A DNA stretch of 64,000 nt from Kaistella polysaccharea (GTDB lineage: Bacteria > Bacteroidota > Bacteroidia > Flavobacteriales > Weeksellaceae), in assembly GCF_020410745.1 (NCBI RefSeq), contig NZ_CP084528.1:1984001-2048000 (forward strand). The letters run 5' to 3'. The position numbers and the translations under genes are program-made. The notes under the pieces were generated by a model. The model was not told where the DNA came from. It saw nothing but the letters and a program-made list of their open reading frames with translations, and ran no database searches. How positions within the stretch are numbered: position 1 is the first letter of the stretch; each line of letters starts with the position of its first letter. This document shows, piece after piece, positions 16,726-25,402 of this stretch.

Positions 16726-18237
16726 ATGAATTTAAAAAAATACATACTCGTTTTTGCAGCGGCTGCAGTGGTCAGCTCGTGTTCACGCGACGACGCTCCT
16801 GCTCCAGGACCCAAACCAGAACCTGTAGTAACACCAGTTCGCGCGAATGATTTTGTCTGGAAAGGACTTAACTCCTGGTATTACTGGCAGAAAAACGTGC
16901 CTACTTTGGGAGATAACTACTTCAAAACTCCTTCCGAGTATGCGAGTTTTGTTAATGCCAAAAAGCCAGACGATTTATTTTACAGCTTGCTGTACGATTA
17001 TCCCAACAAAGACCGTTTTTCTTGGATCGTACCGGATTACAAAGAATTAATTGCGCAGTTTAACGGTGTTTCTAAAAGTTCCGGGATGGATATTAGTTTA
17101 TATCTGAAAAACTCCGGAAATGTAGATGTTGTCGCAATCATCAACTATATCGTTCCCAACTCGCCTGCAGCTGCTGCCGGATTAAAAAGAGGTGACGTGA
17201 TCAGCGCCGTTAATGGCGCACCGATGACGGTAAACAATTATACCGCTTTGTTTTCTGACCAGTTTTCTGTAACCGTAGCACAAAGTGTATCTGCAACTTC
17301 GGCCGGAATTGTAACTTCGGGTGTAGCGAAAACCGCTACCGTTAACGCGGTTGTTTTAGAAGAAAATCCCGTGGCATATTATGAAACTAAAAAAATCGGT
17401 GGAAAAAACATTGGTTATTTGGTATACAATGGATTTCAGTCCAATTACAATGATGAATTGAATGCAGCCTTTGGAAAAATGAAACAGGATAATGTTACCG
17501 ATCTTATCTTAGATTTACGATACAATGGTGGTGGTTCTGTAGAAACCGCAGTTGCACTGGGTCAAATGGTTACAGGACAATTTACCGGAAGCCCTTATGT
17601 GATTTTAGATTTCAATGAAAAACATAAACAATATAGTGAAACTGATAATTTAGCAACGACCGTCAATACCTACAGCTATACAAGCACAGGAACACAAAAT
17701 ACGGGGCCTGTGAATATCAACAGCTTAAATTTGAACAGAGTTTATGTGCTTACTTCCAGTGGTTCAGCCTCGGCCAGTGAGTTGACAATTCAGGGATTGA
17801 AAGCTTATATTAATGTTACAACAATCGGAGCAGAAACTTACGGTAAATTTGTTGGATCGATAACTTTATACGACTCTCCTACATCTGATTTCTTGGATGT
17901 GAATTCTAGAAATATGACTCATACCTGGGCAATGCAGCCAATTACGTTCTCTTATTACAACGGCAAAAGGCAAGAAAATCCAATATCTGGAGGGATTGCA
18001 CCAAATTACGCATTTGCACCGGCTGATTATTTCGGAAAGCTGAAGGAATTCGGTGACGCGTCTGGTGATGTCGCTTTAGCAAAAGCACTGGAATTGATTA
18101 CCGGGCAAAGTGCGGGAACAAACAAAATGATCAATTTAAACGGTCCTAAACTTAAGTTTTTAGGAACTAATTCTACATTAACACCTTTTGGATCAGAGCT
18201 TTATCTGGAACATCCAGGGAAGAATTTGAAGAAATAG
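16726..18237 (+). CDS. S41 family (C-terminal processing) peptidase, lipoprotein
   Basis: 503-residue lipoprotein (lipobox VVSSC, Cys19, then a Pro-rich linker) with the tail-specific protease layout: an N-terminal helical domain (NDFVWKGLNSWYYWQ), a PDZ domain (IVPNSPAAAAGLKRGDVISAVNG, about residues 140-165) and the S41 core. The core contains DLILDLRYNGGGSVETAV and the nucleophile motif TSSGSASASELTIQGL, then GAETYGKFVG, where E. coli Prc has its lysine. It probably cleaves unfolded or tagged envelope proteins. The mature region ends without a known C-terminal sorting signal. Terminator downstream. Confidence 0.9.
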   Translation: MNLKKYILVFAAAAVVSSCSRDDAPAPGPKPEPVVTPVRANDFVWKGLNSWYYWQKNVPTLGDNYFKTPSEYASFVNAKKPDDLFYSLLYDYPNKDRFSWIVPDYKELIAQFNGVSKSSGMDISLYLKNSGNVDVVAIINYIVPNSPAAAAGLKRGDVISAVNGAPMTVNNYTALFSDQFSVTVAQSVSATSAGIVTSGVAKTATVNAVVLEENPVAYYETKKIGGKNIGYLVYNGFQSNYNDELNAAFGKMKQDNVTDLILDLRYNGGGSVETAVALGQMVTGQFTGSPYVILDFNEKHKQYSETDNLATTVNTYSYTSTGTQNTGPVNINSLNLNRVYVLTSSGSASASELTIQGLKAYINVTTIGAETYGKFVGSITLYDSPTSDFLDVNSRNMTHTWAMQPITFSYYNGKRQENPISGGIAPNYAFAPADYFGKLKEFGDASGDVALAKALELITGQSAGTNKMINLNGPKLKFLGTNSTLTPFGSELYLEHPGKNLKK

Positions 18238-18254
18238 GTTCCTATGTAATTTTT

Positions 18255-18288
18255 AAAAGCTGTCTTTGAAAGGCAGCTTTTTTTATGC
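18255..18288 (+). terminator. Rho-independent terminator
   Basis: The stem AAAAGCTG / CAGCTTTT, extendable inward, is followed by seven T. It lies 18 bases after the S41 protease gene. Confidence 0.85.
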
Positions 18289-18412
18289 CTAATAATTTTT
18301 AGATTAAAAATTCAAAGAAAAATTAATACGCCTATAAAATGAACTTATGTGTGGTTATTCATCAGTATTAGTGAATTAATTTTAAATACTTTAATTTATT
18401 TTATTCAAAAGA

Positions 18413-18446
18413 TTGTGTAATTAGAAAATTCTTCTACATTTGTAGA
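18413..18446 (+). promoter_or_regulatory. blaI-like operon promoter with overlapping palindromic operator
   Basis: TTG (18413-18415), a 19-base spacer and TACATTTG (18435-18442) form a Bacteroidota promoter. The perfect palindrome TCTACA-TT-TGTAGA (18433-18446) lies on the -7 box and resembles the TACA/TGTA operators bound by BlaI and MecI. Binding there would block transcription, so the operon is probably autorepressed. A further half site (TTGTAGA, 18460-18466) lies just before the start codon. Confidence 0.75.
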
Positions 18447-18467
18447 GTAAAATTGATGCTTGTAGAA

Positions 18468-18836
18468 ATGAAAATTAAATTGACAGAATCAGAAAAGGAA
18501 ATCATGGAAATACTGTGGGAATATAAAAAAGCTTTTATGAAAGATATCTTAGAAGTTTTTGAAGAGCCGAAACCGGCGCCCACGACCATTGCAACGCTGC
18601 TCAAGCGGATGCAAAATAAAAATCTTGTGGGCTATAAAACTTTTGGAAATTCGCGCCAGTATTTTCCAAAAATTGAAAAAGAAGTCTACTTCAATCACGA
18701 AATGACTTCTATGATTGACCGGTTTTTCAACAGCTCTGTTTCTCAGTTTGCATCGTTTTTTACGTCGAATTCAAAACTGACACAGCAGGAGCTGAAAGAA
18801 CTTCGAAATATTATTGATCATCAAATAGAAAAATAG
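18468..18836 (+). CDS. BlaI/MecI/CopY family transcriptional repressor
   Basis: 122-residue winged-helix repressor. The start MKIKLTESEKEIMEILWEY at 18468 gives the family N-terminus; an ATG 12 bases upstream is the alternative. The recognition helix region APTTIATLLKRMQNKNLV and the wing YKTFGNSRQYFPKI match BlaI. The C-terminal helices (MIDRFFNSSVSQFASFF) serve dimerisation. In known systems the partner M56 protease is needed to inactivate the repressor. Here the M56 gene follows after 2 bases and a BlaI-like operator covers the promoter. The signal sensed is unknown; a beta-lactam role is not implied, as no beta-lactamase is nearby. Confidence 0.92.
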   Translation: MKIKLTESEKEIMEILWEYKKAFMKDILEVFEEPKPAPTTIATLLKRMQNKNLVGYKTFGNSRQYFPKIEKEVYFNHEMTSMIDRFFNSSVSQFASFFTSNSKLTQQELKELRNIIDHQIEK

Positions 18837-18838
18837 TC

Positions 18839-20233
18839 ATGATACCAATTATTTTAAAAATTATTCTCTGTTCTTCTTTTTTAATTGGACTTTATTTTCT
18901 CTTTTTAGAACGAGAACGAACCTTCAAATTTAACCGGTTTTTTCTGCTCACCTCTTTGATTTTTTCGTACTGCATTCCGGTGATAAGCATACCCGCGTTA
19001 TTTCCTGAAAAAACTAAGGGTTCTTTAATTTTTGGAGAAACCTCGGCGGTTTTAAATCCAGTTACCAGCACGTTTTCTGAACCGCGTTTTTTTGAAAATT
19101 ATTGGCTGATTATTTACTTTGCAATTTCTGGATTACTGCTTCTGAAGTTTATTTATTCGGTATTTAAAATTAGACAGCTAAGAGGTGAAAAGATTATTTA
19201 TAAAAATCAGAAAGTGATTGTTGCTGATCATATCACCGTTCCATTCAGCTTTCTGAATACGGTATTTCTCCCTTCAAAATATTTAAAAAATTCACAGGTC
19301 CAATTGCAAATATTTTTACACGAGAAGTGTCACGTCGACCAGAAACACAGTGTTGATTTGCTTCTGTTGGAATTTTTGAAAGTTTTTTCCTGGTTCAATC
19401 CCGCGCTTTTTTTCTATAAAAAAGCAATGATTGGTAATCATGAGTTTTTAGCTGATGATTATGTTTTGCAAAACAATTTCGATCTCAAAAATTATCAAAA
19501 AATAATTCTATATGAAATAGAAGGATCTCAAAAATTTAACCTTACCCATCAGTTCAACTTTAACAATACTAAAAAAAGATTTATTATGATGACTACTAAA
19601 AACTCCAGATTAACTGGCATTAAAAAATTTGCTTTGTTACTTGTCCTTGCTCTATTATTTCTTCTATTCACGAAGAAAATTGATGCTCAAATTGCCACTG
19701 AAAAACTTCCAGATGAGAAAGCAACTCCTAAAATTAAAAAAGTTATTAGTCCTGAAGTTGACAAAAACTTAATTTGGAAAAGTGAACAGGTGTTACCTAT
19801 TCCGCCGGATGTACCTGCTACCTTCGACTTAAAAACAGATACGATTAAAAAGAGAGCTGCCAAAGTAGAAGATGCTCCAGTTCCGCCACCACCACCGCCG
19901 CCAAGTGAATTTGAACAAATTCCAGCCGAATTTCCGGGAGGAATAACGTTGCTGCGACAAAGTGTTGGGAATCAATTTGACACAACCATATTTGTAGGTG
20001 ATGAAGGTTTACTAAAAACAACGGCTTACTTAAGCATTGATGAAAACGGAAAAGTGACTAACGTGATCGCAGAAGGTAAAAACAAAAAATTTAACAGAGA
20101 AACTGAACGTGCCATTAATTCAGTAACAAAAGACAAAATTTGGAAGCCTGCACTGGAAAATGGGCAACCCGTAAAATCAGTTATGAAAATGCCCATAACC
20201 ATGGAATTCTCTGGATCATCTTTCAAAAAATAG
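18839..20233 (+). CDS. M56 (BlaR1-like) membrane metalloprotease with TonB-like C-terminus
   Basis: 464-residue membrane protein. Three N-terminal helices (to about residue 115) precede the gluzincin site HEKCH (161-165) with HEFLADDYVL as the likely third ligand region; a fourth membrane helix lies near 260-280 (KKFALLLVLALLFLLF). The penicillin-binding sensor domain of true BlaR1 is absent. Instead the exported part has a proline run (PVPPPPPPPSE, ~345-355) and a TonB-like domain (TTAYLSIDENGKVTNVIAEG, WKPALENGQPVKSVMKMP). Probably it senses an envelope state or couples to outer-membrane proteins and cleaves the upstream repressor; that is inference. Confidence 0.88.
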   Translation: MIPIILKIILCSSFLIGLYFLFLERERTFKFNRFFLLTSLIFSYCIPVISIPALFPEKTKGSLIFGETSAVLNPVTSTFSEPRFFENYWLIIYFAISGLLLLKFIYSVFKIRQLRGEKIIYKNQKVIVADHITVPFSFLNTVFLPSKYLKNSQVQLQIFLHEKCHVDQKHSVDLLLLEFLKVFSWFNPALFFYKKAMIGNHEFLADDYVLQNNFDLKNYQKIILYEIEGSQKFNLTHQFNFNNTKKRFIMMTTKNSRLTGIKKFALLLVLALLFLLFTKKIDAQIATEKLPDEKATPKIKKVISPEVDKNLIWKSEQVLPIPPDVPATFDLKTDTIKKRAAKVEDAPVPPPPPPPSEFEQIPAEFPGGITLLRQSVGNQFDTTIFVGDEGLLKTTAYLSIDENGKVTNVIAEGKNKKFNRETERAINSVTKDKIWKPALENGQPVKSVMKMPITMEFSGSSFKK

Positions 20234-20251
20234 TTGAATTAAAATAGAAAG

Positions 20252-21070
20252 ATGATAAAATCAATATTTTCTCTGCTGGTTTTTTCCGTGTGCAGTTTAA
20301 CATTTGCGCAGAATAAAAGTTTCATTTACGACTTAAAGTTTAAGCCAAATCCTACAAAAGACAGTATTGCAACCGAAAAATTTGTGTTAGATATCAACAA
20401 TGGCGAGTCAATGTTTCGAACGGTCGAAGACAGAAAATCAGATTCTGTTTATCATGTGTCGAAAGGATTTAACTTTATGACGACTTCTTTCAAAGATTTT
20501 AAAAGTGTTTATAAAAATCTTAAAGTAAAGGAAACTAAGAAATACGTCAATAATTTTCAAAAGCTTTTCAGCATCAAAATAACTGAAGATTTGACATGGA
20601 AAATTGAGAACGAAACCAAGTTTATTTTGGGAATGAAATCCCAAAAAGCTACGACATCCTACGGCGGAAGAGAATGGATTGCCTGGTTTACGAATGAAAT
20701 TCCCTTACAAGAAGGACCTTATGTTTTTCAAGGATTGCCTGGATTGATCACTGAAATTTATGACGTAAAAAATGACTTTCATTTCTCCTTAATTCAAATT
20801 AAAAATTCTGAGGGTCATCTATACATGAAAGAAAAAGCACTGCCTATTTCTTGGAAGCAACATGAAAAATTAGCCCTTGATTATTTTTCTGACCCGACGC
20901 GGGAAATTAACGGTAAAAATTCGGGAAGTACCTTCAGCGTTACGAAATGGGTGGACGAAAAAGGCAATGAAATGATCCCAAATTTCAAAGAAATGAATGA
21001 AAGAGAGCAAAAAATTATCCGCCTGAATAATAACCCCCTTGAGCTGAATCATAAAATCATGTACAAATGA
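20252..21070 (+). CDS. GLPGLI family protein
   Basis: 272-residue exported protein with a cleavable signal (MIKSIFSLLVFSVCSLTFAQ). It carries the family hallmark GLPGLI in YVFQGLPGLITEIYD (about residues 162-176), preceded by REWIAWFTNEIPLQEGPY, where the tryptophan and the ExPxQEGP block are conserved. GLPGLI proteins are restricted to Bacteroidota and their function is unknown; they often lie beside M56/TonB or TonB-receptor genes. Here it is third in the BlaI-M56 operon, 18 bases after the protease gene and overlapping the next gene by 4 bases, so it is a good candidate target or effector of that regulation. Confidence 0.88.
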   Translation: MIKSIFSLLVFSVCSLTFAQNKSFIYDLKFKPNPTKDSIATEKFVLDINNGESMFRTVEDRKSDSVYHVSKGFNFMTTSFKDFKSVYKNLKVKETKKYVNNFQKLFSIKITEDLTWKIENETKFILGMKSQKATTSYGGREWIAWFTNEIPLQEGPYVFQGLPGLITEIYDVKNDFHFSLIQIKNSEGHLYMKEKALPISWKQHEKLALDYFSDPTREINGKNSGSTFSVTKWVDEKGNEMIPNFKEMNEREQKIIRLNNNPLELNHKIMYK

Positions 21071-21495
21071 AAGCGCTGATCATTGTGATTGCGCTGTGCT
21101 GTACTTCTTGTACAACTTTCAGTAAATTTTCTAAGTTTAATACTACAGGAAGTTGCTATCAAGCGTATGTGTGTATTTCCAATAAAAACCTTGATTTAAA
21201 ATATCAATCTTTTGGCGGTTTTAAATTTGCAAATGATCTACAGACCTACAAATCTTTAAAAAAAGGAAAAAAACCTCATTTTAAAAATATTATTATCTAT
21301 GGCTGGTCGAATAATTTAAACGGCGATTATTATCTGCTTTTAGATAATAAAAAACGATCTAGAAATTACCAATTTAAAGATACAATCATCAACAACCGCA
21401 AGATTACAGTGGCTTTAAGTAAGACCATAGATTATAAAGTCAATACCGATTTTCTCTTAAATTTTACGCTAAACAAATCAAATTCAGACTTTTAA
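21067..21495 (+). CDS. Small predicted lipoprotein, end of the BlaI-M56 operon
   Basis: 142-residue protein of unknown function. Its signal ends in the lipobox CCTSC, giving a lipid-anchored product. The mature part is Lys/Asn/Tyr-rich, with segments such as NTTGSCYQAYVCISNKN containing two further cysteines that could form a disulfide. Its ATG overlaps the stop of the GLPGLI gene (ATGA), indicating translational coupling and a shared job. I do not recognise the family. Confidence 0.72.
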   Translation: MKALIIVIALCCTSCTTFSKFSKFNTTGSCYQAYVCISNKNLDLKYQSFGGFKFANDLQTYKSLKKGKKPHFKNIIIYGWSNNLNGDYYLLLDNKKRSRNYQFKDTIINNRKITVALSKTIDYKVNTDFLLNFTLNKSNSDF

Positions 21496-21501
21496 ATTAC
21501 G

Positions 21502-21513
21502 TATTTTTGCACC
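21502..21513 (+). promoter_or_regulatory. TAnnTTTG box four bases before the uvrB start
   Basis: TATTTTTG (21502-21509) is followed by CACC and ATG. A transcript from it would begin at or beside the ATG. No clear TTG lies 17-23 bases upstream. Confidence 0.45.
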
Positions 21514-23508
21514 ATGCAATTTAAACTCGAATCAGAATATAAACCTACAGGCGATCAGCCAACAGCAATAAAAAAATTAACGGAAGGCCTCGAAATCGGG
21601 GAAAAATATCAAACGTTGCTGGGTGTTACGGGATCGGGAAAAACGTTTACAGTTGCCAATGTGATCCAGAATGTGCAGAAACCGACCTTGGTTCTGGCGC
21701 ATAATAAAACTTTGGCTGCCCAGCTTTTCATGGAATTTAAAGAATTTTTCCCGGAAAATGCCGTAGAATATTTTGTTTCCTATTACGATTATTACCAGCC
21801 CGAAGCATTTATCGCTTCTACCAATACCTATATCGAAAAAGATTTGTCCATTAACGAAGAAGTTGAAAAATTACGACTTTCTGCTACGGCAAGTTTACTT
21901 TCGGGAAGGCGCGATGTTTTAATCGTCGCTTCGGTTTCCTGTATTTACGGGATCGGAAACCCGAAAGAGTTTCATAAATCCCTTATTTCCATTGAAAAAA
22001 ATCAAAAAGTAACACGAACCAATCTTCTTCATTCTTTAGTTAATGCACTGTATTCGAGAACGTTGAATGAGTTTACGCGTGGGACATTTCGGGTGAAAGG
22101 CGATGTTGTTGATGTTTTTCCAGCCTATGCAGATAACGCAATTCGAATTCAATTTTTTGGAGATGAAATTGAAACCATTCAAAGTTTCGATCCAGTTTCT
22201 GGAAATGTAATGGCGAATTTTGACCAGATTCAGATTTATCCAGCCAATCTTTTTGTAACCTCCAAAGAAACTCAGGTTAGCGCAATTCGGGAGATTCAAG
22301 ATGATATGGTGAAACAGGTTGATTTCTTTAATGATATTGAAAAACCGTACGAAGCCAAACGCTTGCAGGAAAGAACAGAACTCGATTTAGAAATGATGAA
22401 AGAGTTGGGTTATTGTAGCGGAATTGAGAATTATTCCCGCTATTTTGACGGCAGATTGCCAGGTTCCCGACCATTTTGTTTGCTTGATTATTTCCCGAAA
22501 GATTACTTAATGATCATCGATGAAAGTCACGTTACCGTTCCGCAAGTTCACGCTATGTATGGTGGTGACCGAAGCCGAAAGGAAGTTTTGGTAGAACACG
22601 GTTTTCGTCTTCCTGCTGCAATGGATAATAGACCGTTGAAGTTTGAAGAATTTGAAGGAATTCAAAATCAGGTGATTTATGTTTCGGCAACGCCTGCAGA
22701 TTACGAACTTGAAAAATCTGGTGGGGAATTCATTGAGCAATTAATTCGCCCAACTGGTTTGTTGGATCCTGTAATCGATATTCGTCCGTCTTTAAATCAG
22801 ATTGATGATTTGATGGAAGAAATTCAGAAACGTGCTGAGATTGACGAACGTACGTTGGTCACCACGTTAACAAAGAAAATGGCGGAAGAGCTGACGAAAT
22901 ATTTCACCAAGTTCGGAATCCGCACCCGATATATTCACTCCGATGTAGAAACGCTGGATCGAATTCAGATCATGCAGGACTTGCGCGTTGGCTTGTTTGA
23001 TGTTCTGGTCGGCGTTAATCTTTTGCGTGAAGGTTTAGATTTACCAGAAGTTTCCCTGGTGGCTATTTTGGATGCCGACAAAGAAGGAATGTTACGTTCC
23101 CGACGTTCGATGATTCAAACGGTTGGTCGGGCCGCAAGAAATCTAAATGGAAAAGCAATTTTATATGCTGATAAAATGACGAAATCGATGCAGGCTACCA
23201 TTGATGAAACCGATTACCGCCGCAAAACGCAGATGGAATATAACGAGAAACACGGTATGGTCCCTACCGCTTTAAATAAAAAAATATCTGAAGTTTTGGT
23301 GGGTCGCAGCAAAGATTTCCCCGATCCTAAATATACTCAAAAGGAAATTCTGCTGAAAGTTGCTGAACAAAAAGCAAACTTCGGCAGCGCAGATATCGAA
23401 AAATTGGTTGGCGAAAAACAAAAAGCGATGGAAGCTGCGGCGCGAAATCTGGATTTCATTAAAGCCGCGAAGCTGCGGGATGAGATTAATGCTTTGAAAA
23501 CTGAATGA
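21514..23508 (+). CDS. uvrB: UvrABC system protein B
   Basis: DNA damage-verifying helicase-like subunit of nucleotide excision repair. It receives damaged DNA from UvrA and recruits UvrC. 664 residues, full length. Walker A is GVTGSGKT (37-44), the beta-hairpin motif is YYDYYQPEAF, Walker B-like DESH is in IDESHVTVPQ, and helicase motifs V-VI are GVNLLREGLDLPEVSLVAILDADKEG and QTVGRAARN. The C-terminal UVR motif is LDFIKAAKLRDEINALK. The start is fixed by the family N-terminus (MQFKLESEYKPTGDQPTAI) and the box four bases upstream. No damage is visible. Confidence 0.98.
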   Translation: MQFKLESEYKPTGDQPTAIKKLTEGLEIGEKYQTLLGVTGSGKTFTVANVIQNVQKPTLVLAHNKTLAAQLFMEFKEFFPENAVEYFVSYYDYYQPEAFIASTNTYIEKDLSINEEVEKLRLSATASLLSGRRDVLIVASVSCIYGIGNPKEFHKSLISIEKNQKVTRTNLLHSLVNALYSRTLNEFTRGTFRVKGDVVDVFPAYADNAIRIQFFGDEIETIQSFDPVSGNVMANFDQIQIYPANLFVTSKETQVSAIREIQDDMVKQVDFFNDIEKPYEAKRLQERTELDLEMMKELGYCSGIENYSRYFDGRLPGSRPFCLLDYFPKDYLMIIDESHVTVPQVHAMYGGDRSRKEVLVEHGFRLPAAMDNRPLKFEEFEGIQNQVIYVSATPADYELEKSGGEFIEQLIRPTGLLDPVIDIRPSLNQIDDLMEEIQKRAEIDERTLVTTLTKKMAEELTKYFTKFGIRTRYIHSDVETLDRIQIMQDLRVGLFDVLVGVNLLREGLDLPEVSLVAILDADKEGMLRSRRSMIQTVGRAARNLNGKAILYADKMTKSMQATIDETDYRRKTQMEYNEKHGMVPTALNKKISEVLVGRSKDFPDPKYTQKEILLKVAEQKANFGSADIEKLVGEKQKAMEAAARNLDFIKAAKLRDEINALKTE

Positions 23509-23524
23509 TATCTCTAAAACCAAA

Positions 23525-23553
23525 AAAATATCCTCTTTTAAGGGGATATTTTT
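23525..23553 (+). terminator. Rho-independent terminator
   Basis: The stem AAAATATCC / GGATATTTT with an A/T-rich loop is followed by T-rich sequence, 17 bases after uvrB. The next ~245 bases to 23798 contain no gene I can support. Confidence 0.75.
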
Positions 23554-23798
23554 GTTTTAAAATCTAAATATATCTCACCGGCTTTGTTGGTGTGGCAAGT
23601 TGAAAACTGAAAGAAAAAAACTGCGCTGACGGCTGAGAAATACACGCACTACTTAAGAATTAGATATCAAATCCAAAAAATAAGCAACTTAGCATTGAAA
23701 ATATTTTTAAGTAAATTGTAAGTAAAATAAACATTGACATATAATAATTTCTTATTATAAGATATAATAATATATTTATAGGAATAATTCATTCAATT

Positions 23799-24590
23799 AT
23801 GATTTTGCGTCTTCTTTTCGTAATAATTTCGTTTTTATCGGTACCAACTTTCGCTCAGGATGTGGCTAAAATTGAAGTTAGATATCAGTTGAAATTTATA
23901 TCTGATAGCACAAATCGGAATAAAGTTGTGTATGCGGATCTCACATTGCTTTGTAATGAAAACAAATCAATTTATTTCAGTCGTGACACCAAAGTTTATT
24001 ATGATTATCTGAATCGGAAAGCTGGTGAAATGGTGGGTGGTAAAATAAATTTAGGAATTCTTCCTTCTTATCCCAAGGTGCGAGGAAATGTATATAAAGA
24101 GGGTAGTAAAGTTATTGCAACACTTCCTGTGGGAAAATACAATTATGCGTTTGAAGAACCTGAACTGAAATGGGAACTACTTACCGAAACTAGAAATATA
24201 GATGGACTGATATGTAATTCAGCTAAAACAACAACAGATACCGGTGATGTATTTGTTGCGTGGTACACTACAGAATATCAGTTTCAGGAAGGACCTTTTA
24301 GGTTTAAAAACCTGCCAGGGCTTATTGTTAAAGTTGAGAATAGGAACAAAACCATCGTTATTAGTGCCATTGAAATCAGCAAAAGTAATGAACTGATAGC
24401 GCCAATATCTTTAGGAGAGATTATTAAATTGAACTCAAAAGAAAGATTTTTGCAAGCCCGAGCTGCATATCACGAAAACCCAAAAGCTGGTGAGTTCGGT
24501 GATCATATTATTATAATTGATGACAAGGGCACAGATTACTCAAAAATGCTGAAGAATTCCCTTAATACTCAAAATGTATTTTTAGATTAA
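23799..24590 (+). CDS. Second GLPGLI family protein
   Basis: 263-residue exported protein with a signal peptide (MILRLLFVIISFLSVPTFAQ). The motif reads NLPGLI within FRFKNLPGLIVKVEN, and the preceding VFVAWYTTEYQFQEGPF block matches the family and the paralog 3.5 kb upstream. Other shared blocks are sparse, so this is an old duplication. It stands alone behind an AT-rich region and is not attached to an M56 or regulator gene. The function of the family is unknown. Confidence 0.85.
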   Translation: MILRLLFVIISFLSVPTFAQDVAKIEVRYQLKFISDSTNRNKVVYADLTLLCNENKSIYFSRDTKVYYDYLNRKAGEMVGGKINLGILPSYPKVRGNVYKEGSKVIATLPVGKYNYAFEEPELKWELLTETRNIDGLICNSAKTTTDTGDVFVAWYTTEYQFQEGPFRFKNLPGLIVKVENRNKTIVISAIEISKSNELIAPISLGEIIKLNSKERFLQARAAYHENPKAGEFGDHIIIIDDKGTDYSKMLKNSLNTQNVFLD

Positions 24591-24685
24591 TTGATTAAAA
24601 CTAACCTTTAAAATAAACTTACGAAAAAATATTCTTTTTAGGAGCGATGATAATTACTATATTTTCCTTTGAAAACTGAAAAGAA

Positions 24686-25402
24686 TCAGCTCGGTTTCAG
24701 ATATTTTAAATACGGCTGTACTTTGTTCATCTGTTCTAAATAATCTCTTTGTGCGAAAAAGCAATAAGCGTTTACCATAATTAAGAAAAATATTAAAATC
24801 AGGACAATTAATCCGAAGTCCAGTTGCCAATATTTAATGGTTTCATAGATATCGTTCGTATGTATGAAAATATTATATAAAAAACTGGAGGTACCGCCTA
24901 AGGTAATTAAAGAAATTGTAGTCGCATCCTGCGATAATGTTAATTTGTAATTATCGTAGTTTTTGGCAAGTTTAAACAGCTTGTTGTTCTTGAAATATTG
25001 GAAAAGAGGTGTTGCAATTACCAAGATTATCACATTTAAAAATAGATACCTGAAGTAATTGGTTGACAAAATTTGTGCAGAAATAATTACGAATATTGCC
25101 AACATTAAAGTTACGGTAAAGCTCTTTTTTAAAATCCCAATCCGGAGTTCTTCTTTAATTTTTTTCTCAAAATAGGTGCGGTCATTGAGGTCAAATTGAA
25201 TTTTGTATTTTGAAAAACGTAATTCATTAAACCAGCTGTTTTTTACTTTTTTAAATGCCTCTTCAAAACTCATATTCCCTTTTTGCAGTTCATCAATCTG
25301 TGATAAGAAATGATCTTGAACTTCTACTAATAAATCGATCGGAAGATTTTTACTCAGTAAATATGCCCGTATTCTTTCGTTATTTTTATTTTCTTCCATC
25401 AA
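24686..25402 (-). CDS. HAAS-like PadR-associated membrane protein, paralog 3
   Basis: 238-residue protein. The N-terminal ~80 residues (YLLSKNLPIDLLVEVQDHFLSQI...FEEAFKKVKNSWFNEL) form a helical cytoplasmic domain shared with two genes upstream. It looks like the HTH-associated alpha-helical signalling (HAAS/DUF1700) domains that pair with PadR regulators. About four transmembrane helices follow (~100-120, 122-142, 170-190, 200-225). It ends a four-gene run led by padR, overlapping the previous gene by 4 bases. Probably it transmits a membrane or envelope signal to the regulator or is its target. That role is inference. Confidence 0.72.
   Translation of the reverse strand: MMEENKNNERIRAYLLSKNLPIDLLVEVQDHFLSQIDELQKGNMSFEEAFKKVKNSWFNELRFSKYKIQFDLNDRTYFEKKIKEELRIGILKKSFTVTLMLAIFVIISAQILSTNYFRYLFLNVIILVIATPLFQYFKNNKLFKLAKNYDNYKLTLSQDATTISLITLGGTSSFLYNIFIHTNDIYETIKYWQLDFGLIVLILIFFLIMVNAYCFFAQRDYLEQMNKVQPYLKYLKPS

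Noticed and set aside
16692-16814. N-terminal extension of the small lipoprotein into the divergent S41 gene
   Set aside because: It is antisense to the S41 lipoprotein signal and destroys the lipobox context.
18456-18467. Upstream ATG for the BlaI-like repressor (MLVE extension)
   Set aside because: Possible, but the family N-terminus and length fit the ATG at 18468; the extension overlaps the second TGTAGA half site.
23600-23660. GGCTGAGA after uvrB resembling part of a TPP riboswitch
   Set aside because: The other conserved TPP blocks (ACCTGAT, GCGnAGGGA) are absent and the next gene is a GLPGLI protein.
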